From Treponema sp. (GTDB taxonomy: Bacteria > Spirochaetota > Spirochaetia > Treponematales > Breznakiellaceae): DNA of 34,401 bases. Positions 8,240 through 16,915 of this stretch are shown piece by piece (position 1 is the stretch's first letter; each line of letters begins with the position of its first letter). The translations under genes and the position numbers were made by a program. The DNA is taken from positions 1 through 34,401 of the forward strand of contig JAISSB010000038.1 in the NCBI GenBank assembly GCA_031273325.1. Reading direction: 5' to 3'. The notes beneath the pieces are model-generated. The model was given only the letters and a program-made list of their open reading frames with translations, was not told the DNA's origin and made no database searches.

Positions 8240-8953
8240 TCAACCTTTATTTATATCGGGTTGAAGTTTTGATGTTCTCAATCGACCTTTGTAATATACT
8301 CGTACTTGACGGTAGAATCCTTCTCCTTCACTTCTGGTTTCTACCCCCATTATTTCATTGATAACAGTATGAATAATACGACGATCAAACGGATTCATTG
8401 GTTCAAGGAGAATTGAAGAGTGGCTTTTTCGTACTTTGTCAGCGGTTGAATGAGCAAGTTGAACCAATAACTCTTCACGTTGAATTCGATAATTTTCACA
8501 ATCTAAAATGATTCGAATATATCCTCGTTCCTGGTGTCCGGCATAAATATTCATTAAAAGTTGAAGTGCATCAAGAGTTTTTCCTTTTTTCCCAATCAAT
8601 TCTGAAGAAAACTCAGTATCGATTCTTAAGCCAATCTTGTGTTCCTCGTGAAAAAAAACGATAACTTTTCCTGAATAACCCATAAGTTTAATAATATTTT
8701 CCAAAAAATTAATAAGCTGCTGTTCAAATTCTCCTGTTATTTCCGTTGGTTTAAATGTTGATTCTACGACTTCTAATGGTTTTTCTTCCTGTTGATTTAC
8801 ATGTACTCGTATTTTTACATACCCTTTTTTAAGAAAAAAGGGACGTTGTGTTTCAATTATTTCAACATCAAAATTAGATTTCCCTAATCCTAATTCTATA
8901 GCCGCTTTATCAATAGCTTCTTTTTCAGTGCGGCCTTCAAATTCATATACCAT
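8240..8953 (-). CDS. jag: Jag/KhpB RNA-binding protein (Jag-N, KH, R3H)
   Basis: MVYEFEGRTEKEAIDKAAIELGL..., KH segment ELIGKKGKTLDALQLLMN, R3H-like C-terminus. Sits next to yidC. Confidence 0.93.
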   Translation of the reverse strand: MVYEFEGRTEKEAIDKAAIELGLGKSNFDVEIIETQRPFFLKKGYVKIRVHVNQQEEKPLEVVESTFKPTEITGEFEQQLINFLENIIKLMGYSGKVIVFFHEEHKIGLRIDTEFSSELIGKKGKTLDALQLLMNIYAGHQERGYIRIILDCENYRIQREELLVQLAHSTADKVRKSHSSILLEPMNPFDRRIIHTVINEIMGVETRSEGEGFYRQVRVYYKGRLRTSKLQPDINKG

Positions 8954-8995
8954 ACATACTCCTCACATTTACTGTTTGAATAATGAAATTCATTG

Positions 8996-10756
8996 TTATC
9001 TTTTTCGTTTTTTCTTTGTATTAATACCTACTTTTGAATGAATAATAGGTATCGGTATACTCTGCTTTGCTTTTTGTTTGGCAATAAATTTATTGATAAG
9101 TATTTGCTGTACCAATGTTAATATATTTGACATAATCCAATATACTAAAAGTCCTGAAGGTACGTTATAAAGTACAAAGAAAAACATAATCGGCATAGCA
9201 AATAATATCATTTTCATTTGAGCATTACCCTGCTGATCTGGTGTTTGAGTAACTTTTCCGTATAGAAGTTGTGAAGCTAGGTAAATAAATGGTAGTAACC
9301 GTATGTCACTCCAACCAAGGAGAGGAATTTTGATTGGAGCAAAATTCCAAATTGATTCTGGTATTGACAGATCAGGAATCCAACCGGGAATAAACATTGC
9401 TCCACGGAGGTCAAAATGAGTGTTGAATAAATTGTACATTGCAAAAAATATAGGAATTTGTAATAACATTGGGAGACAACCAGACAATGGATTGTACCCT
9501 TCAGCTTTATACAGTTCTGCCATTTCAGTGTTCATTTTTTGAGGATTATTTTTATGTTTTGTTTGAATTTCTTTGATTTTTGGCGAAAGAGCTTGCATTC
9601 GTAACGTTGATTCAGAACCTTTTTTAGTAAGTGGGAAAAATAATACTTTTACTATAAGGACAGTGAAGATAATAGCAATACCGTAATTTGGAATAATTCT
9701 GTAAAAGAGTTGCAATATCCATTTAAGAGCGGTTTCCACTGGAGCTAAAATACCGCTTGTATCTGCCACTTTGATTAAGTCAGTACCGAGTAACCCAAAA
9801 CTGTTTGCTCCAGTATTATATACTGCAAGATCTTCTTGATTCTTTGGTCCTAAATAAAATCGATAAACATCCTCAGTTCGTGAACTATTAATAACGGGAC
9901 GAGTCACGAAAAGTCTCGAACTGCTAGATAAGCCTGGTTCTGTCGCCGTTGAAAAAATAAGATCGTACTGAGTTGGATAAGGAATAGCAACAAGAGTAAA
10001 ATATTTTCCTGCAATAGCTGCCCATGTTGGATGGTTGTTGATAATAGTCTGGCTGGAATTATTTACTCGTTCTTGTTTGCGCTTGCCGTTAGTATAACTA
10101 AAATAATTTCGATAATCAGACCGTTGATCAAGCACGTCAAAACGTGGACCGATCTGCGGACCAAAGCCAAGTGTATATGAGACTCCTCCAAAATTAAGCG
10201 TCGGTATACTGTTGTCACCGCTGAGGGTTACCGTCAACTCAAACATATATTCTTCGGGACGAAAATCATATTTTTTACTGATGTGAAATAGTTGACCATC
10301 TATGCTAAAATCACGAAAAAATTCAACACTGTATTCCGACAACCGTCGAACATGAAAAGGAAAGTTAAGCGGCTCGGCTTGTAATGAACCAAGTGCAACA
10401 GTAAAAGCATGAGACTCACGGTTCCCTTGAAGAACCATTTCTACCAACGTATCACCGTCTTTATGGTTTTTAAGTTGGTATGAAATGATATCTCCTCCCA
10501 TATTAGTCAACGTTACGTGAAGTAATTTTGTATCGATTTCAAGTTGTTGGGCAACAAGCGTTTCCTCTGCAGGAATCTCAACCATTTGAGCTGCCGACGG
10601 TTGTTCACCACGGGAATTTTCCTGTACAATGACTGTTTGTTCCTGTTCTGGCGGAAATTGTCCCTGCTGCGGCGGAAGAAGTGCCAATTGAATACCGTAA
10701 AAAACCACTAGTACTAATGTTGAAAGTACTATAGCGAGTATTGTTTTCTTTTCCAT
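8996..10756 (-). CDS. yidC: Membrane protein insertase YidC
   Basis: 586 aa: N-terminal TM, periplasmic domain, and ...YGIAIIFTVLIVKVLFFPLTKKGSESTLRMQALSPKIKEIQTKHKNNPQKMN...NPLSGCLPMLLQIPIFFAMYNLF. Confidence 0.97.
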   Translation of the reverse strand: MEKKTILAIVLSTLVLVVFYGIQLALLPPQQGQFPPEQEQTVIVQENSRGEQPSAAQMVEIPAEETLVAQQLEIDTKLLHVTLTNMGGDIISYQLKNHKDGDTLVEMVLQGNRESHAFTVALGSLQAEPLNFPFHVRRLSEYSVEFFRDFSIDGQLFHISKKYDFRPEEYMFELTVTLSGDNSIPTLNFGGVSYTLGFGPQIGPRFDVLDQRSDYRNYFSYTNGKRKQERVNNSSQTIINNHPTWAAIAGKYFTLVAIPYPTQYDLIFSTATEPGLSSSSRLFVTRPVINSSRTEDVYRFYLGPKNQEDLAVYNTGANSFGLLGTDLIKVADTSGILAPVETALKWILQLFYRIIPNYGIAIIFTVLIVKVLFFPLTKKGSESTLRMQALSPKIKEIQTKHKNNPQKMNTEMAELYKAEGYNPLSGCLPMLLQIPIFFAMYNLFNTHFDLRGAMFIPGWIPDLSIPESIWNFAPIKIPLLGWSDIRLLPFIYLASQLLYGKVTQTPDQQGNAQMKMILFAMPIMFFFVLYNVPSGLLVYWIMSNILTLVQQILINKFIAKQKAKQSIPIPIIHSKVGINTKKKRKR

Positions 10757-10770
10757 GCAAATCCTTATAT

Positions 10771-10980
10771 TTATGGCACCGGGTCATACCCACCACTATG
10801 GAATGGGTGACAGCGCATAAGTCGTTTTAAACCAAGAAAAATCCCTTTTATTGTTCCATACTTTTGAATTGCTTGATACATATACCTTGAACATGTCGGG
10901 TAATATCTACAGCAACTCTGAAAATGAGGGGAAATAGCTAATTGATACACTCTAATCATTGTAAGAATTATTTTAGACAT
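10771..10980 (-). CDS. yidD: Membrane protein insertion efficiency factor YidD
   Basis: 69 aa: [31 protein letters not shown]...[20 protein letters not shown]. Confidence 0.95.
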   Translation of the reverse strand: MSKIILTMIRVYQLAISPHFQSCCRYYPTCSRYMYQAIQKYGTIKGIFLGLKRLMRCHPFHSGGYDPVP

Positions 10981-11323
10981 ACAAACCCGCTTTTTTAAAA
11001 AGACTGTTTAACTGCTCTAAACGTGCTTTTAATGTATCATTACTTGGATACAATACTATGATCATATCAAAACCCGTTGACAAACGGTTCCGTAAAAAAC
11101 GGTAAGCTTCCCGTCCAAGCCGCCGTGCTCTATTCCGTGCAACTGCGTTCCCAAATTTACGCGAAAAACTCACGGTAATACGGTTATACTCTCGTTTATT
11201 TGTTCTAAACAACAGTTTTGCACCAAAACATTGTACTTTATTTCCGCGGCTAAACAATAGGTGTATATCTGTGTATTTTTTCAATCGTTCCATCCGCGGA
11301 AAACAATAACTCTGTTTCAACAA
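10973..11323 (-). CDS. rnpA: Ribonuclease P protein component
   Basis: 116 aa, basic; [23 protein letters not shown] is the RNR motif. Lies between rpmH and yidD. Confidence 0.93.
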   Translation of the reverse strand: MLKQSYCFPRMERLKKYTDIHLLFSRGNKVQCFGAKLLFRTNKREYNRITVSFSRKFGNAVARNRARRLGREAYRFLRNRLSTGFDMIIVLYPSNDTLKARLEQLNSLFKKAGLYV

Positions 11324-11326
11324 CGT

Positions 11327-11482
11327 TTAGTAAGGTTTTTTTTCATCTGAGACGCTTAGTTTTGTTCGCCCTTTTGCTCTTCTCCGCTTCAGGATAAGTC
11401 TGCCACTGCGGGTTGCCATTCGGGCTCTGAATCCAAATTTACGCGTCCGTTTTACTTTACTTGGTTGATAGGTACGTTTCAT
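11327..11482 (-). CDS. rpmH: 50S ribosomal protein L34
   Basis: [44 protein letters not shown]; start trimmed from 11515 to 11482. Confidence 0.97.
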   Translation of the reverse strand: MKRTYQPSKVKRTRKFGFRARMATRSGRLILKRRRAKGRTKLSVSDEKKPY

Positions 11483-11631
11483 GCAACAACTCCTCTTCTT
11501 CCTATCCTCAATCAAATCTATTTTTTATACTATAAAACAATGGATATAGATCAGTCAAGTGGACATCTCGCACAGCAAAGTATTGTCAAAAGAAATTTTT
11601 TTACCTAGATTGGAGGGTATAGGAAAGTATT

Positions 11632-13533
11632 GTGGCAACGGTAGATGTTCTTTTTGATAAAAATTTTTTAGAATATGCTTCATATGTGATCCGGGATCGG
11701 GCGATCCCTGAACTTGAAGATGGATTAAAGCCCGTGCAGCGACGTATTTTGCATTCGTTATTTGAAATGGACGATGGAAAATTTCATAAAGTAGCGAATG
11801 TCATCGGGCATTGTATGTGTTATCACCCGCATGGAGATAGTTCTATTGGACAGTCACTAGTTGTATTAGCAAATAAAGATTTATTTATTGATAAACAAGG
11901 TAATTTCGGTAATATTTTCACTGGCGATGAAGCGTCTGCACCGCGGTATATTGAGTGTCGTGTTAATGCTTTTGCAAAAACAATTTTTTATAAACCGCAT
12001 TTAACTGTCATGATTGATTCTTATGACGGGCGTAATAAAGAACCAATGGTATTTCCGGCGAAAATTCCAACAGTTCTACTTATGGGAGCAGAAGGTATTG
12101 CTGTTGGTATGTCGACAAAAATTTTACCGCACAATATTATTGAAACGCTTGAAGCTGAAAAAAATTGCCTTGAAGGAAAATCATTTAAACTTTTTCCTGA
12201 TTTTCCAACCGGCGGTTTGGTAGATGCATCCGATTACCGTGACGGTAATGGCAGAATATTAGTCCGAGCAAAATTAGATACCTCAGATTCAAAAAAAATT
12301 ATTATTCGTGAACTGCCTTTCGGTTCTACGACAGAAAGTCTCATTAATAGTATTGAAGCAGCATCAAAAGCTGGAAAAATTAAAATTCAGTCTATAAGTG
12401 ATTTTACTGCTGAACATGTTGAAATTGAAATAAAATTAGCGCGTGGAATATATGCTCAAGAAACAATTGATTCACTTTTTGCTTGGACGGATTGTGAACA
12501 GTCTATTTCGGTAAATTTATTAGTTATTAAAGATCATTTACCAACAGTACTTACTATATCCGAGATTATTCACTACCATGCAGTACAGTTAGTACGTCTT
12601 TTAACTCAAGAATTAGAATATGAAAAGAAAAGTTTGTTAGATAAAATCCGTACTCTTAATATAGAAAAAATATTTATTGAAAATCGTCTATATACTATGG
12701 TTGAATCGGCAAAAACTCCTGCTGCAATTATAAAAGCAATTCAAAATGCCTTTGTATCATTTCCGCACATATTACCTATTACGGGAGAAGAAATAGAAAA
12801 ACTTCTCAAAATCCCCATCCGGAGACTGTCGCTTTTTGACAGTGTTCAAGCCCATAAAACGATGAATGCTATTAATAAGCGTATCAAAGAACTTAATAGT
12901 TATTTAAATAACAGTACGGAATATGCGATCACATTTTTAAATAATTTAATAGAACAGATTAAGAAAGAAGGATGGGGAAACCGAAAAACCATTATAGGGC
13001 AATTTAATAAAATTGCTATCAAAGAAGTGGTTAAACGTGATATTAATCTTAAATATGACCGTGAAACCGGGTATCTCGGCACAATAGGGGACAGCACTGT
13101 TGTAGCAACAGTATCACAATGCGATAAAATTTTTATCGTGCGGAATAATGCTTCATATATAGTAATTGATGTTCCTGAAAAGGTATTTATTGGACCGCAT
13201 GCATGGTATATTGGTGTTGCTGAAAAAGAAATAATTACAAAAATCGTATGGACTATTTTCTACAAAGAAAAAGAAGTTAATAATATATGTATTAAACGGT
13301 GCACTGTTGAATCGTGGATAACAAATCATGAGTATACTTTTGTACCAGAAGATGCAACGGTAGTTCATATTGATAACCGTCTGCAGTTTAATTTTACTGT
13401 GTATTATACGTCAAAACCACAGCGAAAAATTGTTAAAGAAACTTTTAATAGTGACCATTTCATGGTAAAAAATGTAAAAAATAAAGGCGTTTGTATTTCA
13501 AAAAAAGAATATCACCGTATAAAGATTGAATAG
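11632..13533 (+). CDS. Type IIA topoisomerase subunit A, ParC-like (topoisomerase IV / short GyrA)
   Basis: GTG start. YVIRDRAIPELEDGLKPVQRRILHSLFEM, YHPHGDSSIGQ, catalytic-Tyr context ASAPRYIE. Short C-terminal region with no recognisable GyrA box. Confidence 0.9.
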   Translation: MATVDVLFDKNFLEYASYVIRDRAIPELEDGLKPVQRRILHSLFEMDDGKFHKVANVIGHCMCYHPHGDSSIGQSLVVLANKDLFIDKQGNFGNIFTGDEASAPRYIECRVNAFAKTIFYKPHLTVMIDSYDGRNKEPMVFPAKIPTVLLMGAEGIAVGMSTKILPHNIIETLEAEKNCLEGKSFKLFPDFPTGGLVDASDYRDGNGRILVRAKLDTSDSKKIIIRELPFGSTTESLINSIEAASKAGKIKIQSISDFTAEHVEIEIKLARGIYAQETIDSLFAWTDCEQSISVNLLVIKDHLPTVLTISEIIHYHAVQLVRLLTQELEYEKKSLLDKIRTLNIEKIFIENRLYTMVESAKTPAAIIKAIQNAFVSFPHILPITGEEIEKLLKIPIRRLSLFDSVQAHKTMNAINKRIKELNSYLNNSTEYAITFLNNLIEQIKKEGWGNRKTIIGQFNKIAIKEVVKRDINLKYDRETGYLGTIGDSTVVATVSQCDKIFIVRNNASYIVIDVPEKVFIGPHAWYIGVAEKEIITKIVWTIFYKEKEVNNICIKRCTVESWITNHEYTFVPEDATVVHIDNRLQFNFTVYYTSKPQRKIVKETFNSDHFMVKNVKNKGVCISKKEYHRIKIE

Positions 13534-13543
13534 ATAATATCTA

Positions 13544-14626
13544 CTAATTTTTTGTCAATGTTCCGTTTTTTACTGTATAAACAAGGGTATTCGTGATGTA
13601 ATGCTCGTATTGTTCTCCCGGCAAAAACGTATAAAAAGCTTGAGAATAATTCGGCAATATATTAAAAAAATTTTTCCGTTTTTCCGGATCTAATTCTAAT
13701 AACACGTCATCAAGGAGCAGTACCGGCAGCACACCGGTTATTTCAGAAAAGCAATGAGCTTGGGCAATTCTTAATAACAGTGCAAGGAGTCTTCGTTGTC
13801 CGGTGCTTGCTTGTGACGTAAATTCGTGTGTTCCTTTATAAAAACTGTAGCGGTCGCGGTGCGGACCTGAAAGACTCGTTCCAACAGTTAAATCTTTAAG
13901 CCGTCCTTTCCGCAGTAATTCAATAATAACATGTTCATTTTCTCTTTTCCACGAAGGAGACCAATATATGTTAATACCGCTGATACCGGACATTAATGCA
14001 TAGAGCGGTCCGAAAATATGAGAAAAATATTGCACTGATTTCGAGCGTTTTTCCATGATATTCCAACCGTAATGTACGAGCTGCTGGTCTAATGCATCTA
14101 ACAGCGACGTATTAAATGATCCGTCTTTATATTCTTTCAGCACGGTATTTCTGTTTTTAAGTACTCTGCGGTAATACCTTAAATCATCTACATAGAGAGG
14201 ATCGTATAAACTTTGAACTTGATCGAAAAACCACCGCCGTTCCTCTAAAGAACCTGAAACAAACAGCATGTCGTCATGACAAAAGACAATGCAGGGAATT
14301 ATAGAAAGAATATCTTTTCTATCTTCTATTTTTTTCCCATCAATGTTAATAATTTTTTTATTATTTTCAATGGACGTTACTATGCGGTTACGCACCGCAC
14401 CGTTTAATACAGCAGCAACGGTACAAGATTTTTCTCCCGTGCGTATCAACTCCCGATCATGTGCAACACGAAAAGACGAAGCGTACGCAGAAAAATAAAG
14501 CGCCTCAAGAAAGTTTGTCTTCCCTTGCCCATTCTCCCCGACAAGAAAGATATTTTTCGCGTCGGTATACACGGCTGTATCCGCAAGGTTACGGAAATTT
14601 TTGCTCACGAGAGACGAAAACGTCAC
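13544..14626 (-). CDS. recF: DNA replication and repair protein RecF
   Basis: LVSKNFRNLADTAVYTDAKNIFLVGENGQGKTNFLEALYFSAYASSFR...LSGPHRDRYSF...TSQASTGQRRLLALLLRIAQA...LLLDDVLLELD. Confidence 0.95.
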   Translation of the reverse strand: MTFSSLVSKNFRNLADTAVYTDAKNIFLVGENGQGKTNFLEALYFSAYASSFRVAHDRELIRTGEKSCTVAAVLNGAVRNRIVTSIENNKKIINIDGKKIEDRKDILSIIPCIVFCHDDMLFVSGSLEERRWFFDQVQSLYDPLYVDDLRYYRRVLKNRNTVLKEYKDGSFNTSLLDALDQQLVHYGWNIMEKRSKSVQYFSHIFGPLYALMSGISGINIYWSPSWKRENEHVIIELLRKGRLKDLTVGTSLSGPHRDRYSFYKGTHEFTSQASTGQRRLLALLLRIAQAHCFSEITGVLPVLLLDDVLLELDPEKRKNFFNILPNYSQAFYTFLPGEQYEHYITNTLVYTVKNGTLTKN

Positions 14627-15747
14627 CGCTGTATAGGCATAATAATATGAAACGACGTTGTTTCCGGTTCTGCTTTTAAGGTGATCGCTTTCGCCGGATC
14701 GGTAAATAATATCTGTACATCAGGAGAATCAAGAACTTTAATCGGATCAGCTACATAATGATAATTAACCGCAATAATAGTTTCTTCGGTTCCAGTATAC
14801 GAGCATTCGATCTTTTCTTCAGCAACACCCACTTCAGTTTCATCGATATACACTGACAGTTGCGCTGATTCTTCTCCTTGAGCCGGCGAAATTTTAAAGT
14901 ATATTTTTACTTCTTTAGCCAGCAATACAGTCATATGTTTGATGGCATCGATGAGTGCCGACCGGTTTATGGACACCGTCATATCTTGGTGTTCAGGAAT
15001 AACCCGCTGCCAATTGGGGAATGCTCCTTCAATTAAGGTAGAAGCCCATTGATAAGAACCAATCTTAATAAAAATTAACCGGTCGGTAACCGCAATGGAT
15101 ACGAGACCTTCGTCGCCTGCATATTTGCGGACTATTTCTAGTATTTTTTTAGGAACGGTAATACCGTCAAAGTCGGGAATAGATTCCTCGGCAGGTATGT
15201 CCGTATACGCCATTCTCCGGCCGTCGGTTGCAACCATAATAAATTTGTTTCCTGTTTTAGAAAACCACAGTCCCGTCATAAAATAGCGGGATTCGTCAGA
15301 AGAAACAGAAAAAATCGTTTGATTAATCAAGAATTTAAATAAACTTACCGGCACATCAAAGAATTTTTCCGCTGAAGCTTGGGGAAGTTCCGGAAAACTA
15401 TCCTGTGCAATGCATTTCAGTTGAAATTTTATCTTTTTTTTATCATGTGAAGGCTGTATTATAATATGCGATTCTGTTTTTATAACCGTAATTTCTGCTT
15501 CGGGTAATGTATTGAGGATAGCCAGCAATTTATCGCTAAATACTGTTACCGTTCCCGGCTCGGTTACCGTAACCGGAAAGCTTGTTTCAAAGCTGACTTT
15601 CATATCAGTAGCTTTAAGATGTGCAAAACCGTCATACACATCTAAGAAAATATAAGAAAGAATTGAATCGGTACTTCGAGAAATAACAATGTCTCGAGCA
15701 ATCGTGACTTCGTTGAGTATCACTGAACGTTCACATTTGAATTCCAT
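14623..15747 (-). CDS. dnaN: DNA polymerase III beta subunit (sliding clamp)
   Basis: 374 aa beta-clamp pattern (DGFAHLKATDMKVSFET..., VATDGRRMAYTDIPA..., C-terminal HIIMPIQR). Overlaps recF by 4 nt. Confidence 0.95.
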   Translation of the reverse strand: MEFKCERSVILNEVTIARDIVISRSTDSILSYIFLDVYDGFAHLKATDMKVSFETSFPVTVTEPGTVTVFSDKLLAILNTLPEAEITVIKTESHIIIQPSHDKKKIKFQLKCIAQDSFPELPQASAEKFFDVPVSLFKFLINQTIFSVSSDESRYFMTGLWFSKTGNKFIMVATDGRRMAYTDIPAEESIPDFDGITVPKKILEIVRKYAGDEGLVSIAVTDRLIFIKIGSYQWASTLIEGAFPNWQRVIPEHQDMTVSINRSALIDAIKHMTVLLAKEVKIYFKISPAQGEESAQLSVYIDETEVGVAEEKIECSYTGTEETIIAVNYHYVADPIKVLDSPDVQILFTDPAKAITLKAEPETTSFHIIMPIQR

Positions 15748-15891
15748 AGCAAAACCGTCCTTAAAAAAGTTATTTGATGCGCTTCAAAGAACTATTGCTT
15801 CAGTATATTTAAAAGCGCGTGCTTTGGCAAGCAAGTCTTTTTTTTCAAACTTTCCAAATTTTCAAAATCGATCAATCCTTCTCTTTCTTGA

Positions 15892-15979
15892 GGTCTGTCC
15901 CCATTAACTTTGTTGTCTGTTAAAGGACTGGGGTCTGTCCCCAAATGACAGAGGGTCTCAAGACAGGAGGTCTGTCCCC
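15892..15979. repeat. Three family-B copies (GGTCTGTCCCC orientation) upstream of dnaN
   Basis: GGTCTGTCCCC at 15892-15902, 15932-15942 and 15969-15979. Confidence 0.9.
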
Positions 15980-16014
15980 ATAAACAAAGCAAGGCTTCTC
16001 CTTAAGTGTAGAAT

Positions 16015-16184
16015 GTTCCTTGCAAGATGCAAATGACTTGATACATAGTGTTAAAGGTTCTTGCAAGGTGCAAATAACGTACTGCATAGTGCTAAAGCTT
16101 CTTGCAAGGCGCACATGACTTGCTACAGAGTGTAGTAACCTCTGAAGGAGGTAGTGAGAGACTTAATACGTAGTGCAGCAAATC
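16015..16184. repeat. Degenerate direct repeats of about 42 bp, three units plus a partial fourth
   Basis: TTCCTTGCAAGATGCAAATGACTTGATACATAGTGTTAAAGG / TTCTTGCAAGGTGCAAATAACGTACTGCATAGTGCTAAAGC / TTCTTGCAAGGCGCACATGACTTGCTACAGAGTGTAGTAACC / ...GACTTAATACGTAGTGCAGCAAATC. Confidence 0.8.
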
Positions 16185-16225
16185 TCCCGATCAAGCGGGA
16201 TGCACATGAATCATGCCAACGTTGC

Positions 16226-16251
16226 AGCTAGTTTTGATTCAAGGGTCTGTC
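16226..16251. repeat. Left copy of the direct repeat bracketing the transposase
   Basis: AGCTAGTTTTGATTCAAgggTCTGTC; 17 bp are identical to 16791-16807, and similarity extends into TCTGTC. Confidence 0.9.
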
Positions 16252-16254
16252 CCC

Positions 16255-16770
16255 TTAAGTCGAAAAGTCTGCCGTGAAAACCTTAGCGAATAAATCTGAG
16301 AAGGTCGTCACAATATGAGTAATATTGTGAAGATAATGGTATAAACCGCCGAATATCCATTCTTTCGCTTGTCTTACCAACCCGGCTTTTACCGGATTTT
16401 GATTAATATACCGGAATACTCTCAGAAAATCCTCTCTCCTTTCAATTACTCGTGCGTGAAATCTATCTCCCCATACATGCCCGGTTACCCCGTGCATCTT
16501 ATTCCACCGGATAGCGAAGACCATTTTTATCCATTTCATAATTACGGAAAGACTAACGTCTTTGTCCGGTGTTATGAGGAAATGAACATGGTTATCCATA
16601 ATACAGAAGTTCCACAGTTTAAACCCATACTTTTGATGTGCTTCAGCGATAATCTTTATAAGAAGCGCTTTGATAACGGGATTTTTGAGTTCCATTAACC
16701 ATCGGTTTATTTCAAAGGTGACATGATAGGTATAACCGTAAAAGGTATTTCCTCTAATTTTGCGAGCCAT
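16255..16770 (-). mobile_element. REP-associated tyrosine transposase (RAYT, Y1/IS200-like HUH)
   Basis: 171 aa: YHVTFEINRW..., FCIMDNHVHFLITP (HUH), HVWGDRFHARVIERREDFLRVFRYINQNPVKAGLV (catalytic Tyr region). Confidence 0.9.
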
Positions 16771-16790
16771 ATCAAGTTAACGGAGTGTAT

Positions 16791-16816
16791 AGCTAGTTTT
16801 GATTCAATAATCTGTC
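16791..16816. repeat. Right copy of the direct repeat bracketing the transposase
   Basis: AGCTAGTTTTGATTCAAtaaTCTGTC. Confidence 0.9.
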
Positions 16817-16842
16817 AACTTTTTTTGTCGTCATAACTCAGA

Positions 16843-16915
16843 GGTCTGTCCCCTTAAGCTATCCCTTTTTGAGGTCTGTCCCCGTTAGCTCTTCTTTTAT
16901 TTGAGGTCTGTCCCC
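16843..16915. repeat. Three family-B copies between the transposase and the M28 peptidase gene
   Basis: GGTCTGTCCCC at 16843-16853, 16873-16883 and 16905-16915. Confidence 0.9.

Noticed and set aside
11516-11631. oriC in the rpmH-parC intergenic gap
   Set aside because: Only about 115 bp with no recognisable DnaA-box cluster.
16243-16807. Classical IS element with target-site duplication
   Set aside because: Y1/HUH transposases do not generate target duplications and there are no terminal inverted repeats; treated instead as RAYT with REP-like flanks.
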